This document shows, one piece after another, positions 1-10,603 of a DNA stretch of 64,000 nt (its first letter is position 1; each line of letters begins with the position of its first letter). A program made the position numbers and the translations under genes. A model generated the notes under the pieces. The model was not told the DNA's origin, searched no databases, and saw only the letters and a program-made list of their open reading frames with translations. Origin of the DNA: Dastarcus helophoroides (Eukaryota > Arthropoda > Insecta > Coleoptera > Bothrideridae); assembly GCA_028583605.1 (NCBI GenBank), contig CM053337.1, forward strand, positions 19,157,694 to 19,221,693, read 5' to 3'.

Positions 1-302
1 TTCCACACGGTGCAGGTGTTGTAGTACTTGCCTTGGTAAAACTCCGGTATGGTACCCCCTATTAAGTAGATGCGAAGCTTCTTGGCCACCTCCGAGAGCA
101 TTTTGGAGGTTTCTCCGTTTGGTACTTCTTCGGCATATTCTTTGAAGAATTGTATACCGTAGGGAGAATTGAAACATTCCGGAAGAATAATCAGTTGAGC
201 CCCAGCAGTTTTGCTTTTTCCTATTAATTCGGAGGCGTGTTTCAGATTCTCTGATTTGTCATCGGAAACACTCAGTTGCACTAGAGCCACTTTTACAACC
301 AT
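1..302 (-). CDS. NIT2: NIT2 omega-amidase, N-terminal part (runs off the window)
   Basis: Translation from the ATG at 302-300 gives about 100 residues in the nitrilase (C-N hydrolase) fold. It begins MVVKVALVQLSV, has LIILPECFNSPYG at residues ~37-49, then a KEYAEEVPNGETSKMLSEVA region and IYLIGGTIPE. The PECFNSPYG block is diagnostic of NIT2 among nitrilases. The Glu at position 42 aligns with the first member of the family's Glu-Lys-Cys catalytic triad; the Lys and Cys lie beyond the window edge. NIT2 hydrolyses alpha-ketoglutaramate and alpha-ketosuccinamate to 2-oxoglutarate/oxaloacetate and ammonia in cytosol and mitochondria. The start context cagtaaaaATGG is good, and a ctgcag just upstream could be a 3' splice site, so a 5'-UTR intron is possible. 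No frameshift or stop is seen, so the part visible looks intact. Confidence 0.95.
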   Translation of the reverse strand, partial: MVVKVALVQLSVSDDKSENLKHASELIGKSKTAGAQLIILPECFNSPYGIQFFKEYAEEVPNGETSKMLSEVAKKLRIYLIGGTIPEFYQGKYYNTCTVW

Positions 303-820
303 TTTTACTGCAGGATTGCACGTCAAATACTACTTCAGTCTCAAAATGATTAATGCACTTTGGCGTCCGTTGTTTTGATAACAAACGAAATGCGTTATCG
401 CAGTCGATTTACACAACGGCCCAAGGCTGTGCATGTCGCCAAGGGAGAGTTTATGCAACAATAATTGGTGCTTGATATGAAAGATGTTCCAAACGGAATT
501 TTTCATCCAGTTTATTAGTTTAGTTTATAACATTTTTCCCAGTGAGTGTACTTAAGTTGTTTCCTAATCAACTAATTATGTAACGTAATATCCACTTTTT
601 GATGACCTTATACTATCACAAAATGGATTAGTCATTCGAAAGCAGTCAGACAAAAAATTACGACTAAGAAATATTCCACAATTTTTTATGACTGATCTAT
701 TTTATAAAACAATCTAGTGATAGACGCCCTTTATCAGTGAGACTTTAAATGTGAGAAAATTTTTAGAATTATGAGATAATATTATAACGAAATGTAAATT
801 GTAGAATTTAGTACGTAAGA
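303..820. other. Intergenic spacer between NIT2 and the heat-shock-type promoter
   Basis: AT-rich sequence without a coding pattern. It should hold the NIT2 promoter, which would read left, but no TATA or clear initiator was picked out on the minus strand. Confidence 0.6.
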
Positions 821-990
821 AAATTTTCTAGAAAGATCTGATAAGGGGAAAAGCGCCGCGATAACGAAGCAAGCGACAGATAATCGTTCCAGAAATTTTG
901 GCCAACGATAAGCCTTATCTGCCGGAAAGTTCTAGAACCTGGGAGCCAAAACTATATAAGGCGGTCGCCTTTTCAGTTAGTTAGAGTCAG
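821..990 (+). promoter_or_regulatory. Heat-shock-type core promoter: three HSE clusters, TATA box, TCAGT initiators
   Basis: A perfect three-module heat-shock element GAAnnTTCnnGAA lies at 925-937. A second, TTCnnGAAnnTTt, is at 887-899. A third cluster, aAAnnTTCnnGAAnnaTC, is at 821-838. TATATAAG follows at 953-960, and arthropod initiator-like TCAGT motifs occur at 973-977 and 987-991, so transcription would start near 975-990 and run right. This arrangement of HSEs within ~130 bp of a TATA box is that of insect hsp genes. No hsp protein is encoded downstream: the transcript would pass a 37-codon ORF and AT-rich DNA and, if not terminated, enter the 24-bp repeat array in antisense to the large gene. 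HSEs are symmetric and could also influence the divergent NIT2 gene. Confidence 0.7.
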
Positions 991-1136
991 TGTAGGTAGT
1001 TAAGTAGTGAGTTAGCAGTTAGAAGTCAATAAGTGGGGTAATTGTTCAGTTGTAGTGATCCGAGTTTAGTTTCAAAAAAAGTGGGTAATATTCAATTCAC
1101 GTGTTAATCAATTCGAACCGATAAGCCCCCAACAAT

Positions 1137-1250
1137 ATGTACTCTTGGGCTAACAAAAATGACCCAATTTCATGTCTTATCCTCTCACAGGTGATATATG
1201 GTCCCTTTAATCGCTGGTGTGACGTAATATATTTGGAACTTTCAATTTAA
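1137..1250 (+). other. Small ORF (37 codons) in the predicted heat-shock transcript
   Basis: The first substantial ATG downstream of the promoter opens a 37-codon frame beginning MYSWANKNDP and ending ...YLELSI before TAA. A strong 3' splice consensus (tcttatcctctcacag) ends at 1191 inside it, and cag/GTGATA at the same place could act as a donor, so the ORF may be split by an intron. It has no recognisable domain. It may be chance, or a translated leader ORF like the tiny ORF-omega of Drosophila hsr-omega. Confidence 0.2.
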
Positions 1251-1732
1251 AAATTATTAAATTAAATCAGCACTTCAAAAATTATTTATATTTTTTGGCG
1301 TATGTATGAGCCATCTTTTTTTTTAGAAATTTCTGCGAAAGTTTTTTTATAGGTGTTTTGTCTCTAAATTCATTAACATTTTATTTATTTTCCCCAAAAT
1401 CATGACTTTAAATTCGAAATTTTAGAGATTTTAAATTTTCTTCAAAATTTCGACTTAATACCAAACTTTTTTATCGAATCCTAAAGGTTTAAAGAGAGAT
1501 TCTAATATAAATCCTCCGGATATTTTTATAATCCCCAATTTTTATTTTAATGAAAAAGTTCGATTATAAAATAGAAAATTTGTTTTGATATGAATTGCTA
1601 CTTTTTTACTTTTTTTTAAAAAAATTCGATTTTTATACTCGAATTCGAAGTTAAACCCAACATTTGGAGAAAGAAACTAAAGTTTTGACATCAAAGATTA
1701 AATCGGATTCGGGATTTTTGTCACAGATGGTC

Positions 1733-1738
1733 AATAAA
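1733..1738 (+). promoter_or_regulatory. Candidate poly(A) signal, plus strand
   Basis: AATAAA about 750 bp downstream of the predicted heat-shock start site. Use of it would yield a short polyadenylated transcript that stops before the repeat array. Confidence 0.25.
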
Positions 1739-1797
1739 ACATAATATGAATATGCAACTTGCTAATATTAAAGTTGAAAAACTTCTATTGCAAATTT

Positions 1798-1803
1798 TTT
1801 ATT
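1798..1803 (-). promoter_or_regulatory. Candidate poly(A) signal of the large minus-strand gene
   Basis: AATAAA on the minus strand about 310 bp beyond the TGA stop at 2114-2112, a plausible 3'-UTR length. Confidence 0.35.
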
Positions 1804-2111
1804 GACGGAATTACCAGTAATATAACGGTAAAGTGCTCTAATCTCCTGCTGTATTCGTGCATGAATATTAATAATATAAAAAAAATCGCAATTAACTTTT
1901 GATTAGCTTAGATAAGACCGAACTTTAAAATGTAAATGGTCACCTTTTTTTATCCATACTTTAGTAATGAGCAGGTTTTTATCAGTATGGTTTTCCCAAA
2001 TTCAAAACCGTTTTATAAACATTTGAATAACTGAAATCTAACTTCTGCTATTTATGGGTCGACCCAAGCGTCATCTAGTGGCGATAGTAATTTCTCACTT
2101 CAACAAGGGCA

Positions 2112-5100
2112 TCATGAAGTCTTGTGGTTATCGCCCCATGAAGTCTTGTGGTTATCGCCCCATGAAGTCTTGTGGTTATCGCCCCATGAAGTCTTGTGGT
2201 TATCGCCCCATGAAGTCTTGTGGTTATCGCCCCATGAAGTCTTGTGGTTATCGCCCCATGAAGTCTTGTGGTTATCGCCCCATGAAGTCTTGTGGTTATC
2301 GCCCCATGAAGTCTTGTGGTTATCGCCCCATGAAGTCTTGTGGTTATCGCCCCATGAAGTCTTGTGGTTATCGCCCCATGAAGTCTTGTGGTTATCGCCC
2401 CATGAAGTCTTGTGGTTATCGCCCCATGAAGTCTTGTGGTTATCGCCCCATGAAGTCTTGTGGTTATCGCCCCATGAAGTCTTGTGGTTATCGCCCCATG
2501 AAGTCTTGTGGTTATCGCCCCATGAAGTCTTGTGGTTATCGCCCCATGAAGTCTTGTGGTTATCGCCCCATGAAGTCTTGTGGTTATCGCCCCATGAAGT
2601 CTTGTGGTTATCGCCCCATGAAGTCTTGTGGTTATCGCCCCATGAAGTCTTGTGGTTATCGCCCCATGAAGTCTTGTGGTTATCGCCCCATGAAGTCTTG
2701 TGGTTATCGCCCCATGAAGTCTTGTGGTTATCGCCCCATGAAGTCTTGTGGTTATCGCCCCATGAAGTCTTGTGGTTATCGCCCCATGAAGTCTTGTGGT
2801 TATCGCCCCATGAAGTCTTGTGGTTATCGCCCCATGAAGTCTTGTGGTTATCGCCCCATGAAGTCTTGTGGTTATCGCCCCATGAAGTCTTGTGGTTATC
2901 GCCCCATGAAGTCTTGTGGTTATCGCCCCATGAAGTCTTGTGGTTATCGCCCCATGAAGTCTTGTGGTTATCGCCCCATGAAGTCTTGTGGTTATCGCCC
3001 CATGAAGTCTTGTGGTTATCGCCCCATGAAGTCTTGTGGTTATCGCCCCATGAAGTCTTGTGGTTATCGCCCCATGAAGTCTTGTGGTTATCGCCCCATG
3101 AAGTCTTGTGGTTATCGCCCCATGAAGTCTTGTGGTTATCGCCCCATGAAGTCTTGTGGTTATCGCCCCATGAAGTCTTGTGGTTATCGCCCCATGAAGT
3201 CTTGTGGTTATCGCCCCATGAAGTCTTGTGGTTATCGCCCCATGAAGTCTTGTGGTTATCGCCCCATGAAGTCTTGTGGTTATCGCCCCATGAAGTCTTG
3301 TGGTTATCGCCCCATGAAGTCTTGTGGTTATCGCCCCATGAAGTCTTGTGGTTATCGCCCCATGAAGTCTTGTGGTTATCGCCCCATGAAGTCTTGTGGT
3401 TATCGCCCCATGAAGTCTTGTGGTTATCGCCCCATGAAGTCTTGTGGTTATCGCCCCATGAAGTCTTGTGGTTATCGCCCCATGAAGTCTTGTGGTTATC
3501 GCCCCATGAAGTCTTGTGGTTATCGCCCCATGAAGTCTTGTGGTTATCGCCCCATGAAGTCTTGTGGTTATCGCCCCATGAAGTCTTGTGGTTATCGCCC
3601 CATGAAGTCTTGTGGTTATCGCCCCATGAAGTCTTGTGGTTATCGCCCCATGAAGTCTTGTGGTTATCGCCCCATGAAGTCTTGTGGTTATCGCCCCATG
3701 AAGTCTTGTGGTTATCGCCCCATGAAGTCTTGTGGTTATCGCCCCATGAAGTCTTGTGGTTATCGCCCCATGAAGTCTTGTGGTTATCGCCCCATGAAGT
3801 CTTGTGGTTATCGCCCCATGAAGTCTTGTGGTTATCGCCCCATGAAGTCTTGTGGTTATCGCCCCATGAAGTCTTGTGGTTATCGCCCCATGAAGTCTTG
3901 TGGTTATCGCCCCATGAAGTCTTGTGGTTATCGCCCCATGAAGTCTTGTGGTTATCGCCCCATGAAGTCTTGTGGTTATCGCCCCATGAAGTCTTGTGGT
4001 TATCGCCCCATGAAGTCTTGTGGTTATCGCCCCATGAAGTCTTGTGGTTATCGCCCCATGAAGTCTTGTGGTTATCGCCCCATGAAGTCTTGTGGTTATC
4101 GCCCCATGAAGTCTTGTGGTTATCGCCCCATGAAGTCTTGTGGTTATCGCCCCATGAAGTCTTGTGGTTATCGCCCCATGAAGTCTTGTGGTTATCGCCC
4201 CATGAAGTCTTGTGGTTATCGCCCCATGAAGTCTTGTGGTTATCGCCCCATGAAGTCTTGTGGTTATCGCCCCATGAAGTCTTGTGGTTATCGCCCCATG
4301 AAGTCTTGTGGTTATCGCCCCATGAAGTCTTGTGGTTATCGCCCCATGAAGTCTTGTGGTTATCGCCCCATGAAGTCTTGTGGTTATCGCCCCATGAAGT
4401 CTTGTGGTTATCGCCCCATGAAGTCTTGTGGTTATCGCCCCATGAAGTCTTGTGGTTATCGCCCCATGAAGTCTTGTGGTTATCGCCCCATGAAGTCTTG
4501 TGGTTATCGCCCCATGAAGTCTTGTGGTTATCGCCCCATGAAGTCTTGTGGTTATCGCCCCATGAAGTCTTGTGGTTATCGCCCCATGAAGTCTTGTGGT
4601 TATCGCCCCATGAAGTCTTGTGGTTATCGCCCCATGAAGTCTTGTGGTTATCGCCCCATGAAGTCTTGTGGTTATCGCCCCATGAAGTCTTGTGGTTATC
4701 GCCCCATGAAGTCTTGTGGTTATCGCCCCATGAAGTCTTGTGGTTATCGCCCCATGAAGTCTTGTGGTTATCGCCCCATGAAGTCTTGTGGTTATCGCCC
4801 CATGAAGTCTTGTGGTTATCGCCCCATGAAGTCTTGTGGTTATCGCCCCATGAAGTCTTGTGGTTATCGCCCCATGAAGTCTTGTGGTTATCGCCCCATG
4901 AAGTCTTGTGGTTATCGCCCCATGAAGTCTTGTGGTTATCGCCCCATGAAGTCTTGTGGTTATCGCCCCATGAAGTCTTGTGGTTATCGCCCCATGAAGT
5001 CTTGTGGTTATCGCCCCATGAAGTCTTGTGGTTATCGCCCCATGAAGTCTTGTGGTTATCGCCCCATGAAGTCTTGTGGTTATCGCCCCATGAAGTCTTG

Positions 5101-8100
5101 TGGTTATCGCCCCATGAAGTCTTGTGGTTATCGCCCCATGAAGTCTTGTGGTTATCGCCCCATGAAGTCTTGTGGTTATCGCCCCATGAAGTCTTGTGGT
5201 TATCGCCCCATGAAGTCTTGTGGTTATCGCCCCATGAAGTCTTGTGGTTATCGCCCCATGAAGTCTTGTGGTTATCGCCCCATGAAGTCTTGTGGTTATC
5301 GCCCCATGAAGTCTTGTGGTTATCGCCCCATGAAGTCTTGTGGTTATCGCCCCATGAAGTCTTGTGGTTATCGCCCCATGAAGTCTTGTGGTTATCGCCC
5401 CATGAAGTCTTGTGGTTATCGCCCCATGAAGTCTTGTGGTTATCGCCCCATGAAGTCTTGTGGTTATCGCCCCATGAAGTCTTGTGGTTATCGCCCCATG
5501 AAGTCTTGTGGTTATCGCCCCATGAAGTCTTGTGGTTATCGCCCCATGAAGTCTTGTGGTTATCGCCCCATGAAGTCTTGTGGTTATCGCCCCATGAAGT
5601 CTTGTGGTTATCGCCCCATGAAGTCTTGTGGTTATCGCCCCATGAAGTCTTGTGGTTATCGCCCCATGAAGTCTTGTGGTTATCGCCCCATGAAGTCTTG
5701 TGGTTATCGCCCCATGAAGTCTTGTGGTTATCGCCCCATGAAGTCTTGTGGTTATCGCCCCATGAAGTCTTGTGGTTATCGCCCCATGAAGTCTTGTGGT
5801 TATCGCCCCATGAAGTCTTGTGGTTATCGCCCCATGAAGTCTTGTGGTTATCGCCCCATGAAGTCTTGTGGTTATCGCCCCATGAAGTCTTGTGGTTATC
5901 GCCCCATGAAGTCTTGGAGTTATCGCCCCATGAAGTCTTGTGGTTATCGCCCCATGAAGTCTTGTGGTTATCGCCCCATGAAGTCTTGTGGTTATCGCCC
6001 CATGAAGTCTTGTGGTTATCGCCCCATGAAGTCTTGTGGTTATCGCCCCATGAAGTCTTGTGGTTATCGCCCCATGAAGTCTTGTGGTTATCGCCCCATG
6101 AAGTCTTGTGGTTATCGCCCCATGAAGTCTTGTGGTTATCGCCCCATGAAGTCTTGTGGTTATCGCCCCATGAAGTCTTGTGGTTATCGCCCCATGAAGT
6201 CTTGTGGTTATCGCCCCATGAAGTCTTGTGGTTATCGCCCCATGAAGTCTTGTGGTTATCGCCCCATGAAGTCTTGTGGTTATCGCCCCATGAAGTCTTG
6301 TGGTTATCGCCCCATGAAGTCTTGTGGTTATCGCCCCATGAAGTCTTGTGGTTATCGCCCCATGAAGTCTTGTGGTTATCGCCCCATGAAGTCTTGTGGT
6401 TATCGCCCCATGAAGTCTTGTGGTTATCGCCCCATGAAGTCTTGTGGTTATCGCCCCATGAAGTCTTGTGGTTATCGCCCCATGAAGTCTTGTGGTTATC
6501 GCCCCATGAAGTCTTGTGGTTATCGCCCCATGAAGTCTTGTGGTTATCGCCCCATGAAGTCTTGTGGTTATCGCCCCATGAAGTCTTGTGGTTATCGCCC
6601 CATGAAGTCTTGTGGTTATCGCCCCATGAAGTCTTGTGGTTATCGCCCCATGAAGTCTTGTGGTTATCGCCCCATGAAGTCTTGTGGTTATCGCCCCATG
6701 AAGTCTTGTGGTTATCGCCCCATGAAGTCTTGTGGTTATCGCCCCATGAAGTCTTGTGGTTATCGCCCCATGAAGTCTTGTGGTTATCGCCCCATGAAGT
6801 CTTGTGGTTATCGCCCCATGAAGTCTTGTGGTTATCGCCCCATGAAGTCTTGTGGTTATCGCCCCATGAAGTCTTGTGGTTATCGCCCCATGAAGTCTTG
6901 TGGTTATCGCCCCATGAAGTCTTGTGGTTATCGCCCCATGAAGTCTTGTGGTTATCGCCCCATGAAGTCTTGTGGTTATCGCCCCATGAAGTCTTGTGGT
7001 TATCGCCCCATGAAGTCTTGTGGTTATCGCCCCATGAAGTCTTGTGGTTATCGCCCCATGAAGTCTTGTGGTTATCGCCCCATGAAGTCTTGTGGTTATC
7101 GCCCCATGAAGTCTTGTGGTTATCGCCCCATGAAGTCTTGTGGTTATCGCCCCATGAAGTCTTGTGGTTATCGCCCCATGAAGTCTTGTGGTTATCGCCC
7201 CATGAAGTCTTGTGGTTATCGCCCCATGAAGTCTTGTGGTTATCGCCCCATGAAGTCTTGTGGTTATCGCCCCATGAAGTCTTGTGGTTATCGCCCCATG
7301 AAGTCTTGTGGTTATCGCCCCATGAAGTCTTGTGGTTATCGCCCCATGAAGTCTTGTGGTTATCGCCCCATGAAGTCTTGTGGTTATCGCCCCATGAAGT
7401 CTTGTGGTTATCGCCCCATGAAGTCTTGTGGTTATCGCCCCATGAAGTCTTGTGGTTATCGCCCCATGAAGTCTTGTGGTTATCGCCCCATGAAGTCTTG
7501 TGGTTATCGCCCCATGAAGTCTTGTGGTTATCGCCCCATGAAGTCTTGTGGTTATCGCCCCATGAAGTCTTGTGGTTATCGCCCCATGAAGTCTTGTGGT
7601 TATCGCCCCATGAAGTCTTGTGGTTATCGCCCCATGAAGTCTTGTGGTTATCGCCCCATGAAGTCTTGTGGTTATCGCCCCATGAAGTCTTGTGGTTATC
7701 GCCCCATGAAGTCTTGTGGTTATCGCCCCATGAAGTCTTGTGGTTATCGCCCCATGAAGTCTTGTGGTTATCGCCCCATGAAGTCTTGTGGTTATCGCCC
7801 CATGAAGTCTTGTGGTTATCGCCCCATGAAGTCTTGTGGTTATCGCCCCATGAAGTCTTGTGGTTATCGCCCCATGAAGTCTTGTGGTTATCGCCCCATG
7901 AAGTCTTGTGGTTATCGCCCCATGAAGTCTTGTGGTTATCGCCCCATGAAGTCTTGTGGTTATCGCCCCATGAAGTCTTAGAATCATCGCCCCATGAAGT
8001 CTTGTGGTTATCGCCCCATGAAGTCTTGTGGTTATCGCCCCATGAAGTCTTGTGGTTATCGCCCCATGAAGTCTTGTGGTTATCGCCCCATGAAGTCTTG

Positions 8101-10603
8101 TGGTTATCGCCCCATGAAGTCTTGTGGTTATCGCCCCATGAAGTCTTGTGGTTATCGCCCCATGAAGTCTTGTGGTTATCGCCCCATGAAGTCTTGTGGT
8201 TATCGCCCCATGAAGTCTTGTGGTTATCGCCCCATGAAGTCTTGTGGTTATCGCCCCATGAAGTCTTGTGGTTATCGCCCCATGAAGTCTTGTGGTTATC
8301 GCCCCATGAAGTCTTGTGGTTATCGCCCCATGAAGTCTTGTGGTTATCGCCCCATGATGTTTTGTGGTTATCGCCCCATGAAGTCTTGTGGTTATCGCCC
8401 CATGAAGTCTTGTGGTTATCGCCCCATGAAGTCTTGGGGTCATCGCCCCATGAAGTCTTATGGTTATCGCCCCATGAAGTCTTGGGGTCATCGCCCCGTG
8501 AAGTCTTGGTGCCATCGCCCCATGAAGTCTTGGGGTCATCGCCCCATGAAGTCTTAGTGCCATCGCCCCATGAAGTCTTGGTGCCATCGCCCCATGAAGT
8601 CTTGGTGCCATCGCCCGATGAAGTGCTGGGACCATCGCCCGGTGAAAACCTGGTGCCATCACCCGATGAAATCTTGGTGCCATCACCCGATGAAGTCTTG
8701 ACTCCATCGTTGGTGTCCGGAAGATTCAGGATCGAGTAGAAATTTTGGGATTCCGCCGTTTCGATCGGTTCCACCTTTCTGTGTTTCACCAGCTTCCAAA
8801 CGCCTCGCTTTCGTGTGGAAGCGACCAACGCTTCTGTTACAGGCTGATCATCCCTGTGTTCCTCGCCACTTAAATCCTCTGATTTCTTCGCTGAATCTAA
8901 CTTCTTCGCTGTATCTAAATTCTTCGCTATATCTAACTTCTTCGCCGTATCTAACTTCTTCGCTGGCTCTAACTTCTCTGGATCTAACTTCGCTGGATCT
9001 AACTTCGCTGGATCGGAATCAGTTTCGATTAGATTGACCTCCGTAGAGGTTTCTTCTGTGATGGTGGCGATGGTTTGCGTTGGCATTGTCACTTCTTGCT
9101 TCGAATCCGGTTGAAAATTGAAAGCTGAAGCTTCAACCCATTGCGGGTTGATATTGGAGGAATGGAGTTCTTGATCCTCGCTGCTAAGCGCTGGGTCTAC
9201 GGTTATCTGGAAGCTGGGTTTGGGCGTGCTGGCCTCACGATGCTTCAGATACTGCGATGGGTAATTACCACCCTCGACATCATCGTCGCTCGCGGTTGTC
9301 GACCTCAAACTATCAGGCAATTGAAAATGGCTCTTGCCTCTGGTTCTGCCCCTGATGACATCCGCTTTTCTAGTCGTTACTACCTCTTCTTGAAACTGAT
9401 GAACTTGTGGCACGTGTTGCTCACTTATTTGACTTTGCTCGACCCCTTGGGCTGGATAACTTTGCTTAATCTGGTGACTTTGTTGAATCTGGTGATTCTG
9501 CTGAATCTGGTGATTCTGCTGAGTCTGCTGAACCTGAGGAACAACTTGCTGAGTTTGGTGACTCTGCAAAATCTGCTGATCTTGTGGAATAAGCTGTTCG
9601 GTTTGATAACCTTGTTGAACCTGCTCAACTTGTGGTATGCGCTGCTGGATGCGTTGATCAATTTGCTGGATTTCTCGATTTTGTTGAATCTGTTGATTTT
9701 GCTGTATCTGCTGAGCCTGCGGCCGCAGTCGAATTCGCTTCGGAGGTCGATTGGTCGAAGCGGCCACCTCCTGCACAACTGTCGTCAAACTATCCTGGTT
9801 TCGAGTCCCCCCGAATTTGGGCCTGATCTCGCCAACGAAGAAAATAGGAGTGGTCTCCTTAGGTTCGAACTGGACGTCTGATCCCAGAATCGTGACTTCG
9901 TTGCTCGGTATCACTTGATTCTGATACGTGGAAGAGTACAATTGTAGCGGACTCTCGCTCGAGTAGTATCTATAAGTGGTGGTGTTCTGCGCCGGAGATG
10001 GGAAGTTGGGTAACCTGAAGAATCCGTATGGTTCATCTTCGGCGGCCGCTGTCGTAGTACTTGGTGTCGTTGTGGTTGAAGTACTAGGGGTCGCACGTGG
10101 TCTGGTCCTGATTCTTCCTCTTGTTCGAATCTGTGGTCTATTCGTCGTCGTTTCTTCGTGTCTGTTGTGGTATACTCCAGCCAAATTTATATTGGCGCTC
10201 TCTTGTCGTTGCCTAGGCACTGGGGTACCTTCCGTTGATTGCTTCACTTGCAAGTCGAGGAGTTTAACTCCATTTGAAGGTTGCTGCAGTTTGTAGATGT
10301 TCTGCTGTTGTATACTACTGACAGCTTGCTCATATTGCATGTAAGACAGAGGCTCTGTGGACTGATAAGAGAAATCTTCAGTGCTGATGGAAGACACTCT
10401 TTTATTGAAGTCTCCTCGTCTCGAATTAGGTGCTGAATATTCGGAAGCAGCTTGGTTATATCGCTGGGATGTCGTCGTTACTTCGGTGGTGGTCGAAGTC
10501 GTCGTTCGACCATGCAAAGGCCTTCTTCTTTCGGATTTTCGTCTTGGAATGGAAGTGGTAGTTTGGCTGGTCATCCGAAAACGAGTTCGCCCTCTCTGAC
10601 GAC
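2112..10603 (-). CDS. Last visible coding exon of the large secreted protein gene
   Basis: The exon begins after ttacttcttcag at 10604 and completes a split Gly codon (G|GT). It encodes an Arg/Thr-rich start (GRQRGRTRF, then TTTST and EVTTTS runs), a Thr cluster around STSTTTTPSTTT, a Tyr-rich stretch (TTTYRYYSSESP), a Gln-rich run (about 9460-9720), a Lys-Leu-Asp/Ala-Lys-Lys repeat (about 8876-9010), the segment RKRGVWKLVKHRKVEPIETAES (about 8740-8825), which looks conserved, and then the octapeptide array ending ...HKTS-TGA at 2112-2114. The 8,492-bp exon has no interruption. Other frames of the array on both strands are also open because 24 is a multiple of 3, but only this frame continues into non-repetitive coding sequence. 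Confidence 0.85.

Larger units (their letters stand above)
1251..2111. other. AT-rich region between the heat-shock promoter and the 24-bp array
   Basis: No coding pattern. It has low-complexity stretches of the 'aaatttcga' type common across this window. It is where a left-going mRNA of the large gene and a right-going heat-shock transcript would both end or overlap; an AATAAA exists on each strand here. Confidence 0.5.

Noticed and set aside
2115..8708. CRISPR array
   Set aside because: The repeats are contiguous 24-mers with no spacers, in a eukaryotic coding exon.
2054..8739. Very long plus-strand frames (MKSCGYRP and HEVLWLSP repeats) and a second minus-strand frame (RLHGAITT repeat)
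   Set aside because: A 24-bp repeat keeps four of six frames open by arithmetic. Only the DNHKTSWG frame is continuous with spliced non-repetitive coding exons, and variants fit that frame best.
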